Below the pieces are notes generated by a model. The model worked only from the letters and a program-made list of their open reading frames with translations. It did no database searches and was not told where the DNA came from. From assembly GCA_963611355.1 (NCBI GenBank), contig CAVDRM010000045.1, forward strand, positions 1 to 8,825: a stretch of DNA of 8,825 bases. The letters run 5' to 3'. This stretch comes from CAVDRM01 sp963611355. GTDB lineage: Bacteria; Bacillota; Clostridia; Christensenellales; Aristaeellaceae. Numbering within the stretch: position 1 is the first letter of the stretch; each line of letters starts with the position of its first letter. A program made the translations under genes and the position numbers. Positions 5,664 through 8,825 of the stretch are shown here, piece by piece.

Positions 5664-5836
5664 CCTGTCGAGAAGCGAAAAAAGCACTGCTGGTTCATCC
5701 GAGCGGCGCGGGCATGCTGCCAAGGTCAGGCAGCAGCCTAAACGGAATGGAAAAGTTTTTACCTGTTGTTTCCGTGACCGTAGCAACGGCGTTCAAAAAC
5801 CGCCTGCCGAAAAAGGAACGGATGGTCATAGAAGAA

Positions 5837-6298
5837 TTATTTCCCGCCCAGCAGATTGCCGATGAGCTCGGTCACGACGCTGCCGCCGATGGAGGACAGG
5901 ATATGGCCGTCATCATCGCCGGTCAGCAGCTTGAGCGCCTGCTTTTTTTTATCGCTGTCAGCCTTGCGATACGCCTCGACCAGCTTTTTTTCGGCCGCGG
6001 TCAGCTTCATGGCGCCGGTTTTGGCGACGGAAGAGGATGTCTTTTTGACGGCGGTTTTTGTCGTGCCTGACGTCTTCTTCGCGGCGGTCTTGGATGTTCC
6101 CAAAAGAGATGCCTGCGTCACGCCCGTGATTTTAGCGATTTTTTTGATGGTTTCCGTGGTCAGTTCCGCTTCGCCGCGCTCAGCCTTGCTGATGTCGGAC
6201 GCGGTGATGCCGCCGCCCAGCTTTTGGGCGAGCTTCTCCTGCGTCAAATCCGCATTCAGCCGCGCCTGTTTGATGCGCTCTCCCGTCTTCCGGTTCAT
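5837..6298 (-). CDS. XRE-family regulator with Lys/Thr/Ser-rich linker
   Basis: A 153-residue protein. Residues 5-60 form a Cro/C1-type HTH (GERIKQARLNADLTQEKLAQ, then ITASDISKAERG and TIKKIAKITGV). Residues 69-95 are a low-complexity linker of repeated KTAAKKTSGT / KTAVKKTSSS character, similar in composition to histone-H1-like tails and likely to bind DNA non-specifically. Then follows a helical segment LTAAEKKLVEAYRKADSDKK often seen in XRE proteins, and an amphipathic C-terminus (SIGGSVVTELIGNLLGG) that might oligomerise. ATG 6298 has GGAGG 7 nt upstream. It stands alone behind the terminator of the two-component operon and has its own extended -10. Targets are unknown. Confidence 0.8.
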   Translation of the reverse strand: MNRKTGERIKQARLNADLTQEKLAQKLGGGITASDISKAERGEAELTTETIKKIAKITGVTQASLLGTSKTAAKKTSGTTKTAVKKTSSSVAKTGAMKLTAAEKKLVEAYRKADSDKKKQALKLLTGDDDGHILSSIGGSVVTELIGNLLGGK

Positions 6299-6321
6299 AA
6301 TGATTCCTCCGTTTTTTCTTT

Positions 6322-6350
6322 ATCATAGCATATTTTTGCAGAAAATAAAA
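6322..6350 (-). promoter_or_regulatory. Extended -10 promoter for the XRE gene at 5837
   Basis: On the minus strand TGCTATGAT (6330-6322) is an extended -10 (TG-n-TATGAT). A weak TTTTAT sits 17 nt upstream (6350-6345). The start site would be near 6315, leaving a leader of about 17 nt with the GGAGG site. The element overlaps the T tract of the preceding operon's terminator. Confidence 0.4.
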
Positions 6351-6410
6351 GCGCCGAAGGCAAAGCTGTCCGCCCTCAACGTTAAACCACAAAAGGGACA
6401 GCGGCGCTTT
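6341..6410 (-). terminator. Terminator of the two-component operon
   Basis: AAAGCGCCG (6348-6356) pairs perfectly with CGGCGCTTT (6402-6410). CTGTCC (6366-6371) pairs with GGACAG (6396-6401), stacked on the outer stem with a one-sided 9-nt bulge. On the minus strand the outer stem ends in CTTTTATTTT, a good T tract. It begins 23 nt past the response-regulator stop (6433). Confidence 0.75.
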
Positions 6411-6432
6411 CCGCCCGCGCTGAGGCCGCAAA

Positions 6433-7212
6433 TCATACCCAGCGCTCCTCCGCCCATGAATACTGCTCCATATAGCCCGCCTGCCGGAAAATCTTTTCCT
6501 CCGTATGGGTGCGTCGCGCCTCATACAAATCGCAGGAAAACAGAGAAGTGTTCACCGCATAGCTGTTGTGCATATGAATCAGGATGTCCTCTCCGCCGAC
6601 GGCCGCAAGCGAGCCCCTGAGCGCACGGATGATTTTTTTCATATAATCCTGACGGGCGTTTGTGTAAGGCGCATCTTCAAAAAGGACGGAGAATATTTCC
6701 CGCTTCGTCACGCTGGCGCCCTGGCGGTCTATCAGGTAGGCCAGCATTTCCTTTGCCCGCAGCATGCTGAAGGCCACCGGCATTCCGTCGCAGAAAAATT
6801 CAAAACTCCCGGCGGTCTTCGCCCGAAAGCGGCAGGCTTTGTCCGCGACGGGGAAGCGCAGGTGATCCAGCTGCTTTTGAATCTGCTCCAGCGTGACGGG
6901 TTTGAGCAAATAGCCGCTGGCGAACAGATTAAAAGCGGCCTGCATATAATTTGTATAGGCGGTGGTAAAGATGATGTTCGTGTCGGGCTTGAGCGCCAGC
7001 AGCTTCTGTGCCAGCTCTATCCCGCTGAGCGCCGGAAGCTCCACATCCAGAAAGGCGATATCCGGAAGGCAATGCCCTTTTTGAATCGCCTCCAGCGCGT
7101 CTATCGAATCCCCGAAAGCGTGCAGCACGGCGCCCGGCAGCGCTTCATGAATCAGCCGCTCCAGCCGGCTGCGCTCCAGCGCTACATCTTCGACCATGAG
7201 AATGACCATCAT
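6433..7212 (-). CDS. Response regulator with SARP-like winged-helix output domain
   Basis: A 259-residue protein. The receiver domain covers residues 1-118: acidic pair Glu8/Asp9, phospho-acceptor Asp56 in AFLDVELPALSG, Thr83/Thr84 in IIFTTAY, and Lys104 in YLLKPV. The output part is not LytTR. Residues 128-230 (FRAKTAGSFEFFCDGMPVAF, LRAKEMLAYLIDRQGASVTK, NARQDYMKKIIRALRGSL, CDLYE) fit the OmpR/SARP-type winged helix fused to receivers in Clostridia, including the closing GYMEQYSWAE motif. It should bind direct repeats as a dimer once phosphorylated by the upstream kinase. ATG 7212 overlaps the kinase stop by 4 nt; a second ATG at 7209 has better spacing from GGAGG (7 nt), so either start is possible. 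A terminator follows. The likely target repeats are at 8600-8633. Confidence 0.85.
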   Translation of the reverse strand: MMVILMVEDVALERSRLERLIHEALPGAVLHAFGDSIDALEAIQKGHCLPDIAFLDVELPALSGIELAQKLLALKPDTNIIFTTAYTNYMQAAFNLFASGYLLKPVTLEQIQKQLDHLRFPVADKACRFRAKTAGSFEFFCDGMPVAFSMLRAKEMLAYLIDRQGASVTKREIFSVLFEDAPYTNARQDYMKKIIRALRGSLAAVGGEDILIHMHNSYAVNTSLFSCDLYEARRTHTEEKIFRQAGYMEQYSWAEERWV

Positions 7213-8462
7213 AAGGCCTCCTTCGGGATGCGGATCCGTACCGTGCAGCCCTCTTCCGGCGCGGTGGCAATGTCAATGCTTGCGCGGCACTGCTTTTCCA
7301 AGCGTGTCTGTGCGTTGTTCAGCCCGATGTGCAGGGCGTTGTCTTTTGAAACCGCCGCCCTGTCAAAGCCCGGCCCGTCATCGGAAACGGTGATGATAAT
7401 TCCCCCGTTTGTCTGCTCCGTTCTCAGCGTCACGGTGCCGCCGCCGCGCTTTTTCGCAACGCCGTGGCGAACGGCATTTTCCACGAGCGTTTCGATGGAA
7501 AGCCCCGGCACCTTGAAATCGGTCACGGGCGTATCCAGAACGACGCGCATGCGTTCTCCCAAGAGCTGCTGCTCAAGGGAAAGGAAGCAGCGGATGTTCT
7601 CCAGCTCATGCTCGAAGGAAATCAGATCGTCGCTTTCTATCGCCTGATAATGCGAGCGGAGGTATTCTGCAAGGGTCAGTACGGCTTCCTCCGCAGCCGC
7701 GGCGTTTTCGTGGCACAGCTCCGCGACGCAGGAGAGCGCGTTGCAGACAAAATGCGGATGAATCTGCGCAATCATGGTTCGAAGCCTCGCTTCATTCAGG
7801 GACTGCTCAAACTCCATCCGCTCCTGCAGATACGCCTGAGACTGGAAATAGAGATAGTAGGCAAGCAGGCTGAAGGCAATGGCCGTCTCCTGCATCCCCA
7901 CGATTCCTCCGAAGAGGATTTCTATCAGCATACAGAAGCCGATAAAGAACAGGGCAATCAGCAGGCCGATGGATTCCTGCCGGTGCTTTTTGTGATAAAA
8001 GGCCGACCAGAAAATGATGACGAGATAGACAATAGAGCAGACCCATGTGACGGAATAAAAAGAGCCGGGCGTAAATATGTTTTGAGGGAAGGAAACGACG
8101 ATGCCCGTAAAGAGTGAGACGAGCAGCGCCGCTTCCGACAGAAGGAGCGGCAGGCTCAGCAGCCGTTTCAGCCGCTTGCTTTCACCGCGCAGGGATACCA
8201 GCAGCACCACATACAGAATCAAAGGATTCAGCATATAGCCCGCATGGGAGAGCAGCGAACGGATAACGGCGGCGGAGGGTTCTTCATTCAGTCCGGCGAG
8301 CTGGTCAAGATTGCCGATGACGATGCGCAGCATGGCAAGACCGAGCAAGAGCCAGAATCTGGATTTGATATGACGCTCTATCAGCTTGTTTGCAATAAGC
8401 TGCTGGGAAAGCAGAAGGGAAAGAAAGATGAAAGCGAAGTTTCTGGCAATCAAGTCAAGCAA
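7209..8462 (-). CDS. LytS/YehU-type membrane sensor histidine kinase
   Basis: From TTG 8462 the protein has 417 residues. The first 205 are a membrane sensor with six or seven hydrophobic segments (for example FAFIFLSLLLSQQLIA near 10-25 and ESIGLLIALFFIGFCMLIEI near 163-182) and only short loops, so it probably senses a hydrophobic or membrane signal or a peptide. A short coiled linker leads to the His-kinase motif QIHPHFVCNALS (phospho-acceptor His235). The GHKL ATPase follows: N-box LVENAVRHG (Asn329), DDGPGF (361-366), and HIGLNN (379-384). The usual QxxPHFLFN has Val-Cys in place of Leu-Phe. TTG is preferred to ATG 8486 because GGGAGGG lies before TTG and the promoter places the transcript start within a few bases of the ATG. 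The stop overlaps the regulator start, so the two are translationally coupled. Confidence 0.88.
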   Translation of the reverse strand: MLDLIARNFAFIFLSLLLSQQLIANKLIERHIKSRFWLLLGLAMLRIVIGNLDQLAGLNEEPSAAVIRSLLSHAGYMLNPLILYVVLLVSLRGESKRLKRLLSLPLLLSEAALLVSLFTGIVVSFPQNIFTPGSFYSVTWVCSIVYLVIIFWSAFYHKKHRQESIGLLIALFFIGFCMLIEILFGGIVGMQETAIAFSLLAYYLYFQSQAYLQERMEFEQSLNEARLRTMIAQIHPHFVCNALSCVAELCHENAAAAEEAVLTLAEYLRSHYQAIESDDLISFEHELENIRCFLSLEQQLLGERMRVVLDTPVTDFKVPGLSIETLVENAVRHGVAKKRGGGTVTLRTEQTNGGIIITVSDDGPGFDRAAVSKDNALHIGLNNAQTRLEKQCRASIDIATAPEEGCTVRIRIPKEAL

Positions 8463-8494
8463 GCGCAATCCCTCCCTGACTGGCATTCATCTGT

Positions 8495-8523
8495 ATTATA
8501 TCATACCCGCGGCGGAAAACCAA
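8495..8523 (-). promoter_or_regulatory. Promoter of the kinase-regulator operon
   Basis: On the minus strand TTGGTT (8523-8518), a 17-nt spacer and a perfect TATAAT (8500-8495) preceded by TG-A form a strong extended -10 promoter. The transcript should start near 8488, about two bases before ATG 8486, and about 26 nt before TTG 8462. Confidence 0.7.
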
Positions 8524-8599
8524 TCTTTTTTATGATATCGGCATAAGAGTAAAGAGTTTATCATTAAATGCGAAGGCGAGAATCACCGCTGAGCATTAT

Positions 8600-8633
8600 T
8601 TTTTTAACCGACAGCGCACTGTTTTTTAACCGA
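8600..8633 (+). promoter_or_regulatory. Two identical 12-bp direct repeats, 22-bp period: candidate regulator site
   Basis: TTTTTTAACCGA occurs at 8600-8611 and again, identical, at 8622-8633. The 22-bp period equals two helical turns. Response regulators with SARP-like or LytTR-like domains typically bind such direct repeats. The second copy ends 9 bp upstream of a TTGAAA -35 element for the plus-strand gene, the position expected for an activator. Assignment to the adjacent regulator is inferred from proximity and spacing. Confidence 0.6.
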
Positions 8634-8642
8634 TGAGGCATT

Positions 8643-8670
8643 TTGAAAGCCATTACCGCTCTGGTCTAAC
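8643..8670 (+). promoter_or_regulatory. Promoter of the right-edge gene
   Basis: TTGAAA (8643-8648, five of six matches) is followed after 16 nt by TCTAAC (8665-8670, four of six). The weak -10 agrees with dependence on an activator bound at the repeats. The transcript would start near 8677. Confidence 0.45.
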
Positions 8671-8676
8671 AGCTTA

Positions 8677-8716
8677 GGCAGCAGATGCCTCGACTCGCAG
8701 GCGGCTGCCGCTTTTC
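8677..8716 (+). promoter_or_regulatory. Leader hairpin, possible attenuator
   Basis: GGCAGC (8677-8682) pairs with GCTGCC (8704-8709), with an inner stem GCCT/AGGC (8687-8690/8699-8702), followed by GCTTTTCC. AGGCA (8676-8680) can alternatively pair with TGCCT (8686-8690), which excludes the outer stem. It lies at the start of the roughly 94-nt leader. Confidence 0.35.
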
Positions 8717-8770
8717 CAAGGCAAATATAGGATGACAAGCTGGCCGGCAGGCAGGAGGGAGGGCGAAGAA

Positions 8771-8825
8771 ATGGCCATCTTCGGAGCGCTGGCCATCGGG
8801 CTGGCCGTCATCATCCCCACGGCGA
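8771..8825 (+). CDS. Start of a gene encoding a small or secreted hydrophobic N-terminus (cut by window edge)
   Basis: ATG 8771 follows AGGAGGGAGGG (8753-8763) at 7 nt. Eighteen codons are visible: MAIFGALAIGLAVIIPTA. This is strongly hydrophobic with no basic residues before the hydrophobic core, so it is either a membrane segment or an unusual leader of a small peptide. It is transcribed away from the kinase operon and sits behind the direct-repeat site, so it is a candidate output of the two-component system. Function cannot be assigned from 18 residues. Confidence 0.6.
   Translation, partial: MAIFGALAIGLAVIIPTA

Noticed and set aside
5856..6620. Plus-strand frame of 254 codons
   Set aside because: It runs opposite the XRE gene and the operon terminator; Ser/Pro-rich shadow of a Lys/Thr-rich antisense gene.
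6433..7212. LytTR output domain on the regulator
   Set aside because: A LytS-type kinase suggested it, but the C-terminal half has the SARP-like winged-helix pattern ending in YMEQYSWAE and lacks LytTR beta-strand motifs.
6505..7647. Plus-strand frame of 380 codons
   Set aside because: It is antisense to the response regulator and kinase, both with complete family motifs.

Overview
The window reads as a chromosomal segment from a low-to-mid GC Gram-positive bacterium, most likely a gut-type Clostridia lineage. This is an inference from strong AGGAGG-type ribosome binding sites, Firmicutes-type promoters, a LytS-type kinase paired with a response regulator carrying a SARP-like winged helix, and an ECF sigma/anti-sigma-like pair. 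No species is claimed.

Two regions differ in composition. Bases 1 to about 2660 are visibly AT-rich and look like the decayed edge of a mobile element. In order they hold a broken minus-strand gene with its own promoter and terminator, then a tRNA 3'-end fragment with its terminator. That fragment is flanked on both sides by paired 12-bp-period repeats, as in an integrase attachment site. Next come an alkyltransferase-like protein, an XRE repressor-like protein with a palindrome upstream, and a truncated small membrane protein. The AT-rich DNA ends inside the remains of an ECF sigma factor gene, of which only region 4 survives.

From about 2660 onward the DNA is GC-richer and looks like resident chromosome. 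The sigma remnant overlaps (ATGA) the start of a large membrane-anchored anti-sigma-like protein with PepSY-like C-terminal units. Its reading frame is broken at a canonical A AAA AAC slippery heptamer, and a -1 shift there restores a 588-residue protein. After a 333-bp convergent gap, four genes read on the minus strand: a cytoplasmic HExxH metallopeptidase, an XRE protein with a Lys/Thr/Ser-rich linker, and a two-component operon. In that operon the kinase comes first, its stop overlaps the regulator start by 4 nt, and a strong terminator follows the regulator.

The kinase has a good extended -10 promoter at 8495-8523. Facing away from it, at the right edge, a new plus-strand gene begins at 8771 and is cut by the window end. 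Its upstream region has two identical 12-bp direct repeats spaced exactly 22 bp, ending 9 bp before a -35 element. This is the geometry expected for a SARP-like or LytTR-like activator. The most coherent hypothesis is that the kinase/regulator pair drives the divergent gene encoding a small hydrophobic N-terminus.
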